DNA of 64,000 nucleotides from Clostridiales bacterium (GCA_017511005.1 JAFWLP010000037.1:21869-85868); one strand, 5' to 3'; counted from the first letter of the stretch, positions 44,756 through 57,256 are shown. Notes: a model not told the origin generated them from the sequence alone. Made by a program: numbers and translations.

Positions 44756-45574
44756 TCAGTCTGTCCGGGGTGCTGACGAACCGCTGTTTTCAACTGATAC
44801 TGTCCGCCTGCTCTTTATGCATGACCATACGAAAAGGAACACGCCAATGACTATCAGCACGTAATAGATCAAAGGATATATGAGATTATTAATCAGGAGA
44901 GAATAAGGCAATGACCTGAGCGGAAGCACGGCAAGTCTCATCGTACTGAACCAAACACCATAGATGAAAAAGAGTCCGCCGTCTCCCGCGCGGAAACGCT
45001 TTACAAGCCAGAGACACAGCGGTATGCCGATCAGTGCCAGAACAAGCTCATAGAGCTGCGTAGGATGCACTGCATACGTGTGAACGGTGATCATTGAAGG
45101 CAATACACTCTCAGCGGATGACGGATAACGTACTCCCCACGGAAGATCGGTGTTCTTTCCGGTACAGCAGCCGTTAAGAAAGCATCCTATCCTGGCGATC
45201 GAGAACGCCACGGCACCGGGGATTGTTAAGGTATCTGCGATCTTCACGAGTCTTATGCGGGTAATGCCCGCCGCGAAAAGGATCACGATAAACGCGCCCG
45301 CTATCCCGCCATACATGCTGAATCCGGTCATCCTAAGAGTGTACCAGGGTCTGGTATCGTCATAAGAATCAGGATTTACGGCCACATTCCAGAGTCTGGC
45401 CCCCACAATGAAAGCAATGCACATCGCCGACAGCAGAACGGCCACACCTGAAAAAGACAGACCGCATCTGCGAAGGGGACGCAGACTCATAACGGCACAG
45501 GTAACCGCGGCAATGACCGCCATTAAGGAATATGTGCCGACCGTCAGTCCAAAAAAAGTCAGTTCACGAATCAT
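44756..45574 (-). CDS. lgt: Prolipoprotein diacylglyceryl transferase
   Basis: A 272-residue polytopic membrane enzyme attaching diacylglycerol to the lipobox cysteine of prolipoproteins. Visible: FFGLTVGTYSLM at the N-terminus, the VGARLWNVAVNPD region, IARIGCFLNGCCTGKNTDLPWGVRYP and AVHPTQLYEL. ATG 45574 starts just before the first helix; longer readings add residues without family similarity. No good Shine-Dalgarno is seen. Divergent from the RNA methylase gene. Confidence 0.92.
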   Translation of the reverse strand: MIRELTFFGLTVGTYSLMAVIAAVTCAVMSLRPLRRCGLSFSGVAVLLSAMCIAFIVGARLWNVAVNPDSYDDTRPWYTLRMTGFSMYGGIAGAFIVILFAAGITRIRLVKIADTLTIPGAVAFSIARIGCFLNGCCTGKNTDLPWGVRYPSSAESVLPSMITVHTYAVHPTQLYELVLALIGIPLCLWLVKRFRAGDGGLFFIYGVWFSTMRLAVLPLRSLPYSLLINNLIYPLIYYVLIVIGVFLFVWSCIKSRRTVSVENSGSSAPRTD

Positions 45575-45729
45575 TTTTTCAATAAGCCATGAGTTATGTT
45601 CCGTTGTATATGATTTGATTATAACTGAAAGAAATCGGACCTTACAAGCAATTACATCTTCCCGTTTCCGACCAATTGCCGGTGTTGCCATATGAGTAAA
45701 CCGTCTGCAAATTTGGTATACTCATGCCT

Positions 45730-46956
45730 ATGAAAATAATTATAACGACACTCTTCGGGCTTGAATCACCCACAAAAGGCGACCTCCTTGACAGGGGTTA
45801 TGCCAAAGACAGGATCACCGTCAATGACGGTGTTGTAACTCTTGAAGGCGATTACTTCGATGTTGCCCGCGCGAACATGTGGATCAGGCATGCCGAGCGT
45901 GTATTTATTGAGACCGGCGAGTTTGACTGCGGTTCTTCAGATGATCCCGATACGAACTTCAATGCGTTTTTCGAAGGCACAAGAGCGATAAAGTGGTCTG
46001 ACTACATTCCCGCTAACTGGGCATTTATCGTAAACGGCTTCTCAAGGAAGTCCAAACTCTATGGCATTCCCGCGCTGCAGAAGCTTGCCAAGAAAGCCAT
46101 AGCCGAGAGCCTCGCCGTATCCAGAGGTCTCGCGGCAGATACCGTTATCAGCGAGAATGAGGAAATGGGCACCATTAAGATCCAGTTCGGCATTGTGGAT
46201 GATACCTGCCGTTTCATGATCGACACAACGGGTCCCGGACTTCATAAGCGCGGCTACAGACCGCTGACGCACGAAGCCCCAATAAGAGAGACGCTGGCTT
46301 CAGGCATGCTCACATACGCAAAATACCGTCCTTACGGCAACGAAGCACTCGTGGATCCGTTCTGCGGCTCCGGAACGATAGTCATCGAGGCAGCAAGGAC
46401 AGCATGCGGCATAGCACCCGGAAGAGACCGGCATTATGCTTACGAGGATCTGCCCTACATCGGCAAGGCACCATATCAGAGAGCGCTTCAGGAAGCACTC
46501 GACAACGAAGATACGGAGCCCATGGACGACTGTTATTTCTACGGTTCGGATATCGATCCGCAGGCTGTTGAATCCGCGAAGCGGAATGCTGAAGCGGCAG
46601 GTGTCGGCGGTATCACCAGGTTCAGACTGGCTGACGCGGCCAAGATGACACCGGATTATCTTGAGAAACTGACTTCCCTGCCAAGACAGCTTGTCATCAC
46701 CAATCCTCCATACGGCGGACGTCTCATGACACCTGAAGAGGCAGATAAGATATACAGACTGATAGGACATAATTATCTTACCAGGGACGGTTTCTGCAAG
46801 AAGGGCCTGAGGCTCTCCGTCATCACACCCGAGAACGCTTTTGAAGATGCCACGGGATACAGGCCGGATAAGCGCGTCAAGCTGTATAACGGCGCCATCG
46901 TATGCACTTTGAGCAACTATTTCAGATTAGGTGATAAAAACAATGGTAACCGTTAA
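45730..46956 (+). CDS. THUMP-domain 23S rRNA-type methyltransferase
   Basis: A 408-residue SAM-dependent RNA methylase of the RlmL-N/YpsC type. A ferredoxin-like and THUMP domain occupies the first 160 residues (GLESPTKGDLLDRGY, ALQKLAKKAIAESLA), then a Rossmann domain with DPFCGSGTIVIEAA and the catalytic NPPYGGRL for N2-guanine methylation. An extended -10 (TGG TATACT, 45714-45722) ends 8 nt before ATG 45730 and there is no Shine-Dalgarno, so the transcript may be leaderless; ATG 45724 is a close alternative. The end overlaps the glycosylase gene. Confidence 0.9.
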   Translation: MKIIITTLFGLESPTKGDLLDRGYAKDRITVNDGVVTLEGDYFDVARANMWIRHAERVFIETGEFDCGSSDDPDTNFNAFFEGTRAIKWSDYIPANWAFIVNGFSRKSKLYGIPALQKLAKKAIAESLAVSRGLAADTVISENEEMGTIKIQFGIVDDTCRFMIDTTGPGLHKRGYRPLTHEAPIRETLASGMLTYAKYRPYGNEALVDPFCGSGTIVIEAARTACGIAPGRDRHYAYEDLPYIGKAPYQRALQEALDNEDTEPMDDCYFYGSDIDPQAVESAKRNAEAAGVGGITRFRLADAAKMTPDYLEKLTSLPRQLVITNPPYGGRLMTPEEADKIYRLIGHNYLTRDGFCKKGLRLSVITPENAFEDATGYRPDKRVKLYNGAIVCTLSNYFRLGDKNNGNR

Positions 46957-47794
46957 GATCCCTTTCCTTGACATCTTAAAGGTCGCTGATTCAGGTCAGG
47001 CATTCAGGATCAAGGTCATTGACGGCAGTCACGTCGAGCTTGTAGCCTTCGGCAGATATCTTCAGATAGCAAAAACATCTGAGGACACGTATTCATTTTC
47101 CTGCAGTGAGAAAGAATTCCGGGAAATCTGGGCGGAATATCTTGATCTCGGCCGAAACTATGAAGCAATCGTTGATTCTATAGATGCAAACGATGATTAT
47201 CTTATGAAAGCGGCAAGCTTCGGCAGCGGGATAAGAATCCTTAAGCAGGAAGTTTTCGAGACCACGATAAGCTACATAATCTCTCAAAGACGTTCAATTC
47301 CTTCGATAACGACTTCAGTTGAAAGGATATCAGCTCTTTGCGGAAGGAAGATTACAGTGCCGGACCTGAAAGCGCCTTTTGTAAGACCTCTCTGCAAGGA
47401 ATACTATGCTTTTCCCACACCGGAGGAACTGAGCAATCTCGCATTCGACAAACTGGAAAGCACCGGCGTCGGTTACCGTGCACCATACATTGCCAGGGCT
47501 GCTGAGGAATTCGCTTCGGGCAAACTTGATCCTTCGTCTCTGGCCATGCTCTCAGACGAAGATCTTTACAAAGCTCTTACCGGAATGTTCGGTGTAGGTA
47601 CAAAAGTCGCCAACTGCATAATGCTCTTCGCTTTTGCCAGGACAGGCAGATTCCCCGTGGACGTCTGGATCCAGAGGATCGAGGACAGATACTACGGCGG
47701 GCACTTCGACTGCAGCCCCTATCCTGACACTGCGGGAATAATGCAGCAGTTCATGTTCTATTACGAGCGCAGAAAAGACTCTGCAATTAATTAA
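46943..47794 (+). CDS. ogg: 8-oxoguanine DNA glycosylase (OGG1-like)
   Basis: A 283-residue HhH-GPD repair enzyme. The N-terminal TBP-like OGG domain has DSGQAFRI; the HhH-GPD core reads LTGMFGVGTKVANCIMLFAFARTGRFPVDVWIQR, which supplies the Lys nucleophile and the catalytic Asp (PVDVW). It removes 8-oxoguanine and should also nick the strand. GGTGA lies before ATG 46943. It overlaps the upstream methylase stop by 14 nt. Confidence 0.9.
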   Translation: MVTVKIPFLDILKVADSGQAFRIKVIDGSHVELVAFGRYLQIAKTSEDTYSFSCSEKEFREIWAEYLDLGRNYEAIVDSIDANDDYLMKAASFGSGIRILKQEVFETTISYIISQRRSIPSITTSVERISALCGRKITVPDLKAPFVRPLCKEYYAFPTPEELSNLAFDKLESTGVGYRAPYIARAAEEFASGKLDPSSLAMLSDEDLYKALTGMFGVGTKVANCIMLFAFARTGRFPVDVWIQRIEDRYYGGHFDCSPYPDTAGIMQQFMFYYERRKDSAIN

Positions 47795-47812
47795 CAATAT
47801 GTCAAAATACAC

Positions 47813-47841
47813 TTGACACAAAAAACCACAAACTTTATAAT
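47813..47841 (+). promoter_or_regulatory. tRNA-Leu promoter
   Basis: Consensus TTGACA (47813-47818), 17 nt, consensus TATAAT (47836-47841); start expected near 47848, about 22 nt before the tRNA. Confidence 0.92.
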
Positions 47842-47869
47842 TACAAAGCTTGCTTTCAAAGCGGTATAT

Positions 47870-47954
47870 GCGGCCGTGGCGGAACTGGCAGACGCGCACG
47901 TTTGAGGGGCGTGTGGGTAACTCCATACGAGTTCAAGTCTCGTCGGCCGCACCA
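47870..47954 (+). tRNA. tRNA-Leu (GAG)
   Basis: 85 nt with acceptor stem GCGGCCG/CGGCCGC, D-loop GGCAGACGCG, anticodon loop TTGAGGG giving anticodon GAG (reads CUC/CUU), a long class II variable arm, T-loop GTTCAAGTC and a genome-encoded CCA. Confidence 0.97.
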
Positions 47955-47961
47955 ATTCAAA

Positions 47962-47998
47962 GGGATGTCTCAGGATATGAGGCATCTCTTTTGCTTTT
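47962..47998 (+). terminator. Terminator after tRNA-Leu
   Basis: GGGATGTCTCA / TGAGGCATCTC hairpin followed by TTTTGCTTTT. Confidence 0.8.
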
Positions 47999-48052
47999 CG
48001 GGCTGGAAAACTGTTTCAGTATCGGAAAACACGAATAAGCATTCCGGAATGA

Positions 48053-48175
48053 TGAGTGCACGATAGTGTGCCGATTTTCGCGAAAATCGAGTACGCTTGC
48101 GAGTAAATCTTCAATATTTACTCGCCGGTGTGCTGATTTTGGTCCCGAATCAGCACAGTTGCGTGCACACCCTGA
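48053..48175 (+). repeat. Structured intergenic repeat, copy C
   Basis: About 123 nt. Contains a perfect 10-bp stem GCGAGTAAAT/ATTTACTCGC (48099-48108, 48116-48125), a 9-bp stem GTGCTGATT/AATCAGCAC (48130-48138, 48148-48156), the palindrome GATTTTCGCGAAAATC, and GTGCAC at both ends. Inverted copy at 43884-44006. Confidence 0.8.
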
Positions 48176-48240
48176 GGCAGAACTGCATTAACACACTCAG
48201 TATTGTTTATTCCGAATATACCCTGCGGGATGGCTTTCCA

Positions 48241-48280
48241 TAACAAAAGAGGCTGCCTCAAATTTTGAGACAGCCTCTTC
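48241..48280 (-). terminator. Terminator of the giant adhesin gene
   Basis: AGAGGCTG-CCTCAAA / TTTTGAG-CAGCCTCT hairpin about 20 nt after the stop; minus strand continues TTTTGTTA. Confidence 0.85.
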
Positions 48281-48299
48281 GTTACAGATAAAACGTGTT

Positions 48300-51200
48300 T
48301 TAATCAGTTTTCGACTTCTTGCGGTATACGCCCAAGCCTGTGATGATGGCACCACACATACCGATGAGCATTGCGCCTGCAACAGCGAAGTAGCTCATCT
48401 GCTCACCCGTTGCCGGGATCGGTGAACGGTTGGAAGACTTCTTGTTTTTATCGGTCTCCGTCTTCTTGTCCGTGTCCTCAGGCGTCTTGTCGGTGTGCTT
48501 TATCTTGTCATTGTCGATATCCTTGAACGTGTCAGTACCACTGTCGAGAGCATAAGTCCAGTCTCTCTTATCGATCATTACGACAGGATTCTCCGCAACG
48601 GTAACCGCAGTACCGCCTGTGCTGTAGGTTCCGTCATCGTTAAGCGTAAAGTAGATGTTGTCGGCCTTCAGATATCCTTCGGGAGCTTCTGTTTCCATAA
48701 GCACATAATCTCCAGGCAGCAATCCGATAACGATGGAAGGCGCAAATTCAGATGTTCTGAAAGAGACAGACGTATTGCCATCAGAGAGAATGACCTCAAC
48801 ATCTATTCCATTCTGCGTTACCCTTACACCCGACAGATCATTGCCGTCAACACTCGTTATCGTAAGGAGAGCACCGGAAAGAAGCAGATCGTGCTCATCC
48901 TTCTTCTCGACCGTTACCAGACTGGTTTCCGGCGGAGGCGGGAGAGGCTTATCCGAAGGTGTCGGCTCAGGAGGAGTCGGCTCAGGTGCATCTGACGGTG
49001 TCGGCTCAGGAGGTGTGGGTTCAGGAGGTGTCAGCAAAGCTGTATAAGTATTTGTGATATAACACTCTGCTTCATCACCTGCTGCCACGGTTACGATACC
49101 GTTGCCGTCAACGTCAAGAGAATACTCTTCGATCTCGGCATTATCCTTTGCCTCGATAACCGTATACTTGCCGGGGATCAGGTCATCCAGTACAACCGTT
49201 CCTTCACCTGTTACGGTGAGTACAGTACCGTCAGGATAGCTGGGACCGGTTACCGTGAAGAAGTACATCTTGCTCCAGGCAATGTCAGGACCGTCAAGTA
49301 CCTTTGTAATACTCAACGCACCTGTTACGGGTGCCGGAGGAGTGAGATCCTCATAAGTATTTACGAATGCAAACGTGATCATCTCGTCTGCCGGAAGCGT
49401 CTCGGTTCCGGATGTGCCGGCTGCACCGTTTACAGTCGTTGCTACCAGTACATACGTCTTGGCCTCGCCGCTTCCAGTCTCAGTTACGGTGTATTCTCCG
49501 ACAGGAACATCGTCTTCATGCCATCTTCCGTCTACAAACTGGGAATAGGATACCGTCTTAGCCTTTCCGTCATTATATGTATCAGGTCCCTTTATCGTGA
49601 ACTTGATATCGCCGGTATTAAGCTCTGATGCGAAAGCACCGGATATGGTCTTCGTGATCTCGATCGAGCCGGTAGTTACCAGAGTGAGATCCTGGTAGAC
49701 ATTGACAAACGCAAACTTTGCAGTTCCGTTATTGGCCAGCGTTACGGTATCGCTTGCAGCATTCTTGCCGTTTACGCTGGTGGACTCGATCGGGTATGTG
49801 GAAGTTGCACCGTTGTTCTTCTCGGTAACGATATAGTCACCTGTCGGAACATCCTCCATAAACCATCTTCCGTCCATGAAATCCGCATACGAAACGGTCA
49901 AGGCCTTACCCTCATTAAAGTCTGCAGGTCCGCTGATCTCGAAAACGATATTACCGCTGTCAATGTCAGCAACATCCGCACCGGATATAGTCTTCGTGAT
50001 CTCGATGGCTCCGGACTCCGGAGGCGGAACAGGTGTGCTCTTCGCTACATAAAGGTCTGTAAGTTCAACCTTTATCGCAGCATTGGGTACGATCGTTCCG
50101 CTTACATATGTTGTACTTGAAGCACTGATCTCATACTCGGTGCTTCCCTCGGTACCGTTATAGGTCTCGGTTACGACATACTTATTGCCGGCAGTAAGAT
50201 CATCAACCGTGAAAGTATAATTGCCATCTCCTGACTTTTTCCAGATACCTGCGTTCACATTGGTAAACGTAAGATCAGGAACCTCGATCTTGTCAGAAGA
50301 ATCATTAGCGTTAACGATCAGGAAGCTGATTGTCTCAAGCTCATCAAGCGGAGCTCCGCTGATGGTCTTGCTGATCGTAAGCGAACCCTTCTGTAAGGGT
50401 ACCGGTGTAGCTGTAGCCGTAGGCGTTACTGTAACTGTAGGCGTTGCCGTAGGAGTTGAAGTTACAGTAGGAGTTGCCGTAGGCGTTGCTGTTACAGTAG
50501 GCGTTGCCGTCGGTGTTGCGGTTACTGTAGGTGTAGCCGTTGGCGTTGCCGTTACTGTAGGCGTTGCCGTAGGTGTCGCGGTTACAGTAGGTGTAGCCGT
50601 CAGTGTTGCAGTTACCGTAGGTGTTGCCGTGGGCGTTGCCGTTACTGTAGGCGTTGCCGTAGGTGTAGCTGTTACTGTAGGTGTAGCCGTAGGCGTTGCT
50701 GTTGCTGTAGGTGTCACCGTAGGTGTTGCTGTAGGCGTAGCTGTAGGTGTTGACGTAGGTGTCGATGTCGGTGTCGATGTTGCCTTAACCTCGTCAAGGA
50801 TAACTACAGTGTCATCATTCTCGATACGGCCGACCTCAGGTTTGAGCGTACCCGTTGCTTCGACCTTACCATCGTCACCTACAGTGAAGTAGATAACTGT
50901 CTCCTGGAGCTCATAGTCCTCAGGCGCAATCGTCTCAGTAAGCGTGTACTTACCGGGCTTAAGTCCGGTGATAACCGTCTTGGCTCCGCCTGACTTGAAT
51001 GTTACGGATGCCTTATCCAAAGTTGCGGAAGTTGTTATGTTCTTTCCGCTTCTTTCAAGAGTAACCTTTGTAAGATCAACTGTATTATCGTCACCGATAT
51101 ACTTGACTTCCAATGTTGCTCCTGCGACTTCCTCACCATTATTCTTGTTAACATCCTGCTTACTGATATTGACTGTTAACGGTGTCTTCTCATCAAGAAT

Positions 51201-54200
51201 AATGACCGTGTTACCATTCAAGATCAGTCCTGCCGATGCCGAAATGGAAGTAGTTTCAGATACCTTGCCGTCTTTACCGACAGTAAACCTGATCACTGAC
51301 TTCTGCTTCTCATAACCATTAGGAGGAAGTGTTTCCGTAAGCGTGTAATCGCCCGGCTGGAGTCCGGTGATCGTTGTCTGAGCTTTTCCGGATGTAAAGG
51401 TTACCGTATCGTTTGTTATGGTTGCTTCGCTTGTAACATCCTTTCCGCTGCGTGTGAGTTTAACTGTCGAGATATCAACAGTATCATCTGTTCCGACATA
51501 CTTGACTTCCAGTGTCGCGCCTTCAATCTCAGCGCCCTTAGCCTGGTTAACGTCTCTCTTACTGATGTTGACGACTACCGGTTCAGGTCCATCCTCCTTC
51601 TTATCGAGAATGACTACGGTATCACCGTCCTCGATCATGCCTTCAGTTGCAGTTAATACCGTAGTACCGGTGACAGTTCCGTCTTTTCCAATCTCAAAGC
51701 CGATCACTGTCGTCTGAAGCTCGTAGCCGTCAGGTGCAGTGTTTTCAGTAAGTGTATATTCACCCGGCTGGAGACCCGTGATGACTGTCTCGTCACTACC
51801 TGACGTAAACGTTATGGTTTTCTTTGTCTTTGTTGCCGTATCAGTTACATCTGTTCCTTCTCTTGTAAGAGTTACCTTATCAAGATCAACAGTTGTATCC
51901 TTTCCGACATATGTAACTATCAGTTCTGCTCCGGGTACTTCTGCACCGTTCGGCTTGTTAACATCTCTCTTACTGATGTTGACCGTAATAGGTGCCGGTG
52001 TCTTCTCATCAAGGATAATGACAGTATCACCGCCATCCTTGACCATACCTACTGTCGCAACTATTTCTCCTGTAGGCTTTACTGTTCCGTCAGTCTTGAC
52101 TTCGAAACCGATCACTGTCTTCTGGAGTTCATAACCTTCAGGTGCTGTTGTTTCCTCAAGTGTATACTTGCCCGGCTTAAGACCCGTAATGACTGTCTGG
52201 TCATCACCTGACGTGAAAGTTACGGTCTTCGTAGTCTTTTCACCATCTACAGCACTGCCACCACGGGTAAGCGTTACATTCGTGAGATCTACAGAATCAT
52301 CATCTCCGACATAGGTAACTACCAATACTGCTCCGGGTACTTCCTTACCATTATTCGTATTTACATCCTGCTTACTGAAGTTAACGGTTATAGGTGTATC
52401 CTTCTTCTCATCGAGAATGACAACAGTGTCATCGCCTTCGATACGGCCGACCTCCGGTATGAGCGTACCCGTTGCCGTGACCTTACCGTCCTCACCTATC
52501 GTGAAGTTGATAACTGTCTCCTGGAGATTGTAGTCATCAGGGGCAATCTTCTCAGTAAGCGAATAATTACCGGGCTTGAGTCCTGTGATAACCGTCTTCT
52601 CAGTTTCAGTCTTGAACTTAACAGTTGTAGTGGTCTTTTCGCCTGCAACTGCCTTACCTCCACGGGTAAGCGTTACATCTCTGAGATCCACTCTGTTGTC
52701 ACGTCCTAAATACTTAACCTCCAACGTAGCGCCTGCTACTTCCGCACCACTTGTTGTATTTATTTCCTGCTTACTGATATTTACGGTAATAGGTTCATCA
52801 AGAATAATTACAGTCTTATTATTCTCGATCTTGCCTGCATTTTCAGGAATTGATGCCTCAGTAGCAGATACCTTGCCGTCAGTTCCAACAGTAAACTTGA
52901 TCACAGTCTCCTGCTTGTCATAGCCGAAAGGAGCTATTGTCTCCGTAAGGGTGTAATCACCCGGCTGGAGTCCCGTGATCGTTGTCTGTGCTTTTCCGGA
53001 TTCGAAGGTTACCGTATTGTTATCATCATCTATGGTTCCTTCGCTTGTTATATCCGTTTTGCTGCGTGTAAGTTTAACTTTCGACAGATCAATATCACCA
53101 TCTCCGACATACTTGACTTCCAGCGTTGCGCCTTCAACCTCGGCACCGGAAGACTGGTTAATGTCTCTCTTACTGATGTTAACCGTTATAGGAGATTTCT
53201 CGTCAAGGATTATGACAGTATCGCCGCCCTCCTTGACCATACCTGCTGTCGCTGCTATTTCTCCAGTAGGCTTTACGGTTCCGTCAGTCTTGACCTCGAA
53301 GCCGATCTCTGTCGTCTGCTTCTCGTATCCTGAAGGAGGATTTGTTTCCGTAAGCGTATACTTGCCAGGCTTGAGACCGGTGATAACGGTCTGGTATTCA
53401 CCTGACGTGAATGCTATGGTTTTCTTTGCCAATGTAGCATCTTTGGTTACATCAGCTCCGTTTCTCGTAAGAGTTACCTTTGTGAGGTCAACAGTATCTT
53501 CAGTTCCGACATATGTAACTACCAGTTCTGCGCCGGGAACTTCGTCACCATTCTGCTCGTTAACATCCTGCTTACTGAAGTTGACCGTTATAGGTGTTTC
53601 CTTGTCAATCATGACGATGGGATCTGCAGATTTAGGTGAAGTGACCACACCGAGCTCAACCGTAATGGTAATCGGATCTGCGGTCTCATAACCTTCAGGT
53701 GTCGTTGTTTCCGTAAGGGTATATTCGCCGTCCGGGATATTGTTAATGATGGTGTTGTATTTTTCGACAGTTGTAAAAACTATCTCATTGCCATCGATAA
53801 CCGCACCTGATGCATTCTGTCCGTTCTGCAAAACGCTTACACCGTAATTGGCAAAAACAAGACTGCGGTCCTCTGCCGTGAGTGTAAGAACAGCACCGGC
53901 TACGAGACTGTTGTTCTCATCCTGCTTGCTGACCGTGAGGGTTGCAAGAGGTACGTTAGACTTCTCATCCATTACTCTGACAAGAGGGTGATAGAAGCTT
54001 TCCAGATATATATCGCCGTCATCAGCAACTGAGAATGAATTCGTATATCCGGTATAGAAATCCTTTGTAAGTTTTCTGGAATTTGTATCATCATGCAATA
54101 CAAACGTGCATGTTCCATTAGGATTAGCTGTGATCTCGAACTCAACGGGAGCTATCTTTGCATAGCCAGCCGGAGCCTTGGATTCTGACAAGGTGTAAGT

Positions 54201-57191
54201 TACACCGGGCTGGAGACCCGTAACCTCATGATAGTTCTCATCTGCAGAGGTCCAGAACCAGCTTGCATTACCTTTGGAATTATCTGATGCGGTGATCATC
54301 ATTTCGGCGCCGGTAAGGTTCTTGAAGGTTCCGTTGTCCCACATCATCTTGCAGACCTGGATCTTATAACCGTCCTCATCTCTCATGGTGATGAGATTGC
54401 CGGGTGCCTGAGTTGCGCCTGTACCGTCATTGATAGTAACTGTACCATCAAGATTAACGGTGAAATGGATATCGGCTGCGCATGCATAACCGTTAGGGGC
54501 GATCTCCTCACTGAGGTAGTAATCGCCGACACCAAGTTCGGTAGAATACTCTCCGATACTGAAAGTGCTTCCTACCTTCGTTTCGGTTCCGTCATCCTTA
54601 TAGATCTGAAGGATGGCGCCGTTTAATTCTTTTCCGTTCTTATCAACTTTCTTGATATTGACCGTTACGGCATCATAAACCTTAAGTGTGGATCTTCCGG
54701 GAACGGGATTTACGGCTTCAGCCTGATCTGCCGTTACACCGTTTGTAATGGTGATCTTTCCGTCACCATCAACTTTGAAATTGATCGCGCTCTGAACGGC
54801 AAAGCCTGCAGGAGCATTATTCTCGACTATTGAATAGTTGCCCGAAGGAAGATTGTTTATATCTATCGCGCCATCAGCCGTCCTGAAGCTGATGTTGGAG
54901 CCTGATTTGTTTATCACGGTGCCGTTAACGACATCAACATTGGAAAGATCAAAACCGTCAACATTTGTCAAAGTCAGCTCTGCGTTGCTGAGATTGCTGC
55001 CGGCTGAACCAAGAATCTCTTTTGATATCTTTATGTTAACGTTACGCTTATCGATCATGGTAATCGAATTACCGTTTGCCGAAGCGCAGTTAGCCAGCTT
55101 ACCGTCAACAATGCTGAACGAGATGTTCTCAGCGTGTTCGTAACCATTAGGCGTAGTGATCTCGCTTAACGTGTAGTCACCGTCAGGGAGATTCTCGATG
55201 GTAACGTGTCCGTTTCTATTCGTCTTATAAGAAATGCATGAATTATCAGCATCAAACAATAATACATTGTTACCGGGATTGCCCGTACCTTCTCTTAACG
55301 TGAAAACAGTCTCCGTTCCGTCGCCGTTTGCACGCGTAGCCTTGAGGCTATTGTTTGTAAGCGGAGATGTTGCATAATCATTCTTTGTTATTCTCAATAC
55401 GGCGTTGTCGATCTCACTTCCGCCAGCAACCGCGGATTTACAGATGGTGATGCCGTCATCGATCTTGTTGTAGAAAGCACCGAGGTCGAACTGGACGCCG
55501 GACATCTTGATGAAATCACCGTAGCCGTCATCATTATACTTTCTGAATACTATTCCGTTTCCGGTTATGGATTTGTAATCGACAAAATATGTGAATTTGC
55601 CGTTTGAATCGACCTGAACTTTAAGTCTGATGTCTATGTATCCGTCTGAATTGGATATGCCAACCGGAGATGAAGGATCTTCGTAGACCTTGAAATAGAA
55701 CATCTTTGAATTTGTCTTATTTCCTGTTGGTTTTTCAATGTAATAACGCTGCTGGTCAGCAGTAAGTGAACCGTAATTCTCACAATAGAAAGTATATATC
55801 GGGAAAGTTACGGTACCATCCGTCAGAGCATAAACCTCCTTGGGTGCATTGTACGGATTCTCGAACTCGCCCCTCTCACTTGTCTCGTTATCATATTCCT
55901 GGAAATAGAACTTATATGTATTTGCGGGAATGCTTACAGAGGTATCCTGAACAACACCGGGAACTCCCTCTTTTCCATGCGGAGCATACTTTTTCGTGAA
56001 TGCCTTGGTAAGAGCGAAATGCATCTGACCGTAGCTGTCCTTGCTGGAGCCGGAATAAAGGAAATGGAACTCCTTGCTCATGTCAAACGTTCCGGATGTA
56101 ACGACCCAGCCGCTGGAGTTACCGTCAACGAGCTTTACGCTTGAAGTCTCAGGAGCAATGACGACGCCGCCGAACTCATCAAGTTCGATCGGGCTCTTCT
56201 CCATGATGTTCCAGATAATGGATTCGTTATAATACTTCTGGATATTAGGAGCATTCTTATCCGTACCGTTCGTGCTGGAGCTGCCGTAATACTTTGTATC
56301 CGTGCCGCCGACATTTACGGTAACGCTCGGTTTGATCATCTTAAGAGCAGATCCCGTATATGCGTCATCCGCAATATTGATTACAACAACAGAAGATTCG
56401 AACTTCTTGATCTGGAACTTGTCACTCTGCTGGAGATACTTAAGAAGTCCTGAATCTTTATCTACATTAATATATACAACTTTATTATCAAAAATATGAT
56501 CTTCAAGATCTATGACCACGGTGGATGAATTTGGATGCTTGATATAAGGGCAGTCCTGACCGGGAACGTTTAAAACGTAACTGGAATTATTCGCTCTGTC
56601 CTGGAAGAAATATGCCCAACCCTTCTCGGCGTCTTCAACTACCTTGTTGGCGCACATTCTGTTGATGAGTCGGTCAACGTTTACATTTGAGTTCTCATTT
56701 ACTGCCTGTATAAACGGCGTGGAGGTGTACTCACCCTCAAACCAGATATTGCCGTTATGAAGATTTGTTCTTGCTGCGATGGTAGGATCAAAGGAACTGC
56801 CGAAAACATCTTCAGGACCTTCCAGGTATATTGCGCTGGCAGTGGTCTTACCAAACCTGATATTGTATTCATTAGACTGATCGCTTAATTCACCGATAAG
56901 GAAAAGAGCCGTGGAAGAAATATAGTCAACATCGATGTTGTCAGACTTATGGATGAAATGTTTTGTTGCGAAAGTAGTCTCAGTATGACTGCTCTGGATC
57001 ACGGTATCTGCCACGATACCATAGTCAACGGCACCGCCCAGGACCGAAGCATAATTTATCGCGCTCGCGGAATCGTACAGCGTGGCGGCATTGACCGTTG
57101 CCTTATCCCCAAAGGGATAAACCGCCAATGTACCAAGTACAACTGCGCCTGCTACTACTGCCGATGTTACTCTTTTCGCAAAATTGAACAT
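48300..57191 (-). CDS. Giant SpaA-repeat surface adhesin (2963 residues)
   Basis: Signal peptide at residues 1-35 ([20 protein letters not shown] … VNA). A head with a choice-of-anchor-A-like segment near residues 260-360 ([28 protein letters not shown]). From about 580, twelve SpaA/CnaB-like prealbumin modules, each ending like YTLTETxAPxGYE … VVILDEK; seven of them (residues about 1200-2135) are close tandem copies of some 133 residues. A Thr-Pro-rich linker of about 130 residues follows (unit [10 protein letters not shown]), then four KTISG modules, a Pro-Glu linker, a last SpaA module, and a sorting tail: IPATGE, hydrophobic helix, RKKSKTD. Lys and Glu positions suit internal isopeptide bonds. 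Cell-wall anchored; ligand unknown. AGGAG precedes the ATG. Confidence 0.93.
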   Translation of the reverse strand: MFNFAKRVTSAVVAGAVVLGTLAVYPFGDKATVNAATLYDSASAINYASVLGGAVDYGIVADTVIQSSHTETTFATKHFIHKSDNIDVDYISSTALFLIGELSDQSNEYNIRFGKTTASAIYLEGPEDVFGSSFDPTIAARTNLHNGNIWFEGEYTSTPFIQAVNENSNVNVDRLINRMCANKVVEDAEKGWAYFFQDRANNSSYVLNVPGQDCPYIKHPNSSTVVIDLEDHIFDNKVVYINVDKDSGLLKYLQQSDKFQIKKFESSVVVINIADDAYTGSALKMIKPSVTVNVGGTDTKYYGSSSTNGTDKNAPNIQKYYNESIIWNIMEKSPIELDEFGGVVIAPETSSVKLVDGNSSGWVVTSGTFDMSKEFHFLYSGSSKDSYGQMHFALTKAFTKKYAPHGKEGVPGVVQDTSVSIPANTYKFYFQEYDNETSERGEFENPYNAPKEVYALTDGTVTFPIYTFYCENYGSLTADQQRYYIEKPTGNKTNSKMFYFKVYEDPSSPVGISNSDGYIDIRLKVQVDSNGKFTYFVDYKSITGNGIVFRKYNDDGYGDFIKMSGVQFDLGAFYNKIDDGITICKSAVAGGSEIDNAVLRITKNDYATSPLTNNSLKATRANGDGTETVFTLREGTGNPGNNVLLFDADNSCISYKTNRNGHVTIENLPDGDYTLSEITTPNGYEHAENISFSIVDGKLANCASANGNSITMIDKRNVNIKISKEILGSAGSNLSNAELTLTNVDGFDLSNVDVVNGTVINKSGSNISFRTADGAIDINNLPSGNYSIVENNAPAGFAVQSAINFKVDGDGKITITNGVTADQAEAVNPVPGRSTLKVYDAVTVNIKKVDKNGKELNGAILQIYKDDGTETKVGSTFSIGEYSTELGVGDYYLSEEIAPNGYACAADIHFTVNLDGTVTINDGTGATQAPGNLITMRDEDGYKIQVCKMMWDNGTFKNLTGAEMMITASDNSKGNASWFWTSADENYHEVTGLQPGVTYTLSESKAPAGYAKIAPVEFEITANPNGTCTFVLHDDTNSRKLTKDFYTGYTNSFSVADDGDIYLESFYHPLVRVMDEKSNVPLATLTVSKQDENNSLVAGAVLTLTAEDRSLVFANYGVSVLQNGQNASGAVIDGNEIVFTTVEKYNTIINNIPDGEYTLTETTTPEGYETADPITITVELGVVTSPKSADPIVMIDKETPITVNFSKQDVNEQNGDEVPGAELVVTYVGTEDTVDLTKVTLTRNGADVTKDATLAKKTIAFTSGEYQTVITGLKPGKYTLTETNPPSGYEKQTTEIGFEVKTDGTVKPTGEIAATAGMVKEGGDTVIILDEKSPITVNISKRDINQSSGAEVEGATLEVKYVGDGDIDLSKVKLTRSKTDITSEGTIDDDNNTVTFESGKAQTTITGLQPGDYTLTETIAPFGYDKQETVIKFTVGTDGKVSATEASIPENAGKIENNKTVIILDEPITVNISKQEINTTSGAEVAGATLEVKYLGRDNRVDLRDVTLTRGGKAVAGEKTTTTVKFKTETEKTVITGLKPGNYSLTEKIAPDDYNLQETVINFTIGEDGKVTATGTLIPEVGRIEGDDTVVILDEKKDTPITVNFSKQDVNTNNGKEVPGAVLVVTYVGDDDSVDLTNVTLTRGGSAVDGEKTTKTVTFTSGDDQTVITGLKPGKYTLEETTAPEGYELQKTVIGFEVKTDGTVKPTGEIVATVGMVKDGGDTVIILDEKTPAPITVNISKRDVNKPNGAEVPGAELIVTYVGKDTTVDLDKVTLTREGTDVTDTATKTKKTITFTSGSDETVITGLQPGEYTLTENTAPDGYELQTTVIGFEIGKDGTVTGTTVLTATEGMIEDGDTVVILDKKEDGPEPVVVNISKRDVNQAKGAEIEGATLEVKYVGTDDTVDISTVKLTRSGKDVTSEATITNDTVTFTSGKAQTTITGLQPGDYTLTETLPPNGYEKQKSVIRFTVGKDGKVSETTSISASAGLILNGNTVIILDEKTPLTVNISKQDVNKNNGEEVAGATLEVKYIGDDNTVDLTKVTLERSGKNITTSATLDKASVTFKSGGAKTVITGLKPGKYTLTETIAPEDYELQETVIYFTVGDDGKVEATGTLKPEVGRIENDDTVVILDEVKATSTPTSTPTSTPTATPTATPTVTPTATATPTATPTVTATPTATPTVTATPTATPTVTATLTATPTVTATPTATPTVTATPTATPTVTATPTATPTVTATPTATPTVTSTPTATPTVTVTPTATATPVPLQKGSLTISKTISGAPLDELETISFLIVNANDSSDKIEVPDLTFTNVNAGIWKKSGDGNYTFTVDDLTAGNKYVVTETYNGTEGSTEYEISASSTTYVSGTIVPNAAIKVELTDLYVAKSTPVPPPESGAIEITKTISGADVADIDSGNIVFEISGPADFNEGKALTVSYADFMDGRWFMEDVPTGDYIVTEKNNGATSTYPIESTSVNGKNAASDTVTLANNGTAKFAFVNVYQDLTLVTTGSIEITKTISGAFASELNTGDIKFTIKGPDTYNDGKAKTVSYSQFVDGRWHEDDVPVGEYTVTETGSGEAKTYVLVATTVNGAAGTSGTETLPADEMITFAFVNTYEDLTPPAPVTGALSITKVLDGPDIAWSKMYFFTVTGPSYPDGTVLTVTGEGTVVLDDLIPGKYTVIEAKDNAEIEEYSLDVDGNGIVTVAAGDEAECYITNTYTALLTPPEPTPPEPTPSDAPEPTPPEPTPSDKPLPPPPETSLVTVEKKDEHDLLLSGALLTITSVDGNDLSGVRVTQNGIDVEVILSDGNTSVSFRTSEFAPSIVIGLLPGDYVLMETEAPEGYLKADNIYFTLNDDGTYSTGGTAVTVAENPVVMIDKRDWTYALDSGTDTFKDIDNDKIKHTDKTPEDTDKKTETDKNKKSSNRSPIPATGEQMSYFAVAGAMLIGMCGAIITGLGVYRKKSKTD
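50400..50785 (-). repeat. 30-nt-period tandem repeat coding Thr-Pro linker
   Basis: Imperfect tandem copies with a 30-nt period encode [10 protein letters not shown] units. Because 30 is a multiple of 3, gain or loss of units keeps the frame, so the stalk length can vary without breaking the gene. Confidence 0.9.
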
Positions 57192-57227
57192 AGTGGCTCC
57201 TAAATATAAAAATATTTTAACAGCGTA

Positions 57228-57256
57228 ATTTTATGAACTTTTTGTTAAAAATTCAA
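57228..57256 (-). promoter_or_regulatory. Promoter of the giant adhesin gene
   Basis: Minus strand TTGAAT (57256-57251), 17 nt, TAAAAT (57233-57228), about 37 nt before the start codon. Confidence 0.65.

Noticed and set aside
50221-50892. Long open frame opposite the Thr-Pro repeat, giving a Val-Gly-Val repeat protein
   Set aside because: It mirrors the 30-nt repeat of the adhesin gene and has no start site or promoter of its own.
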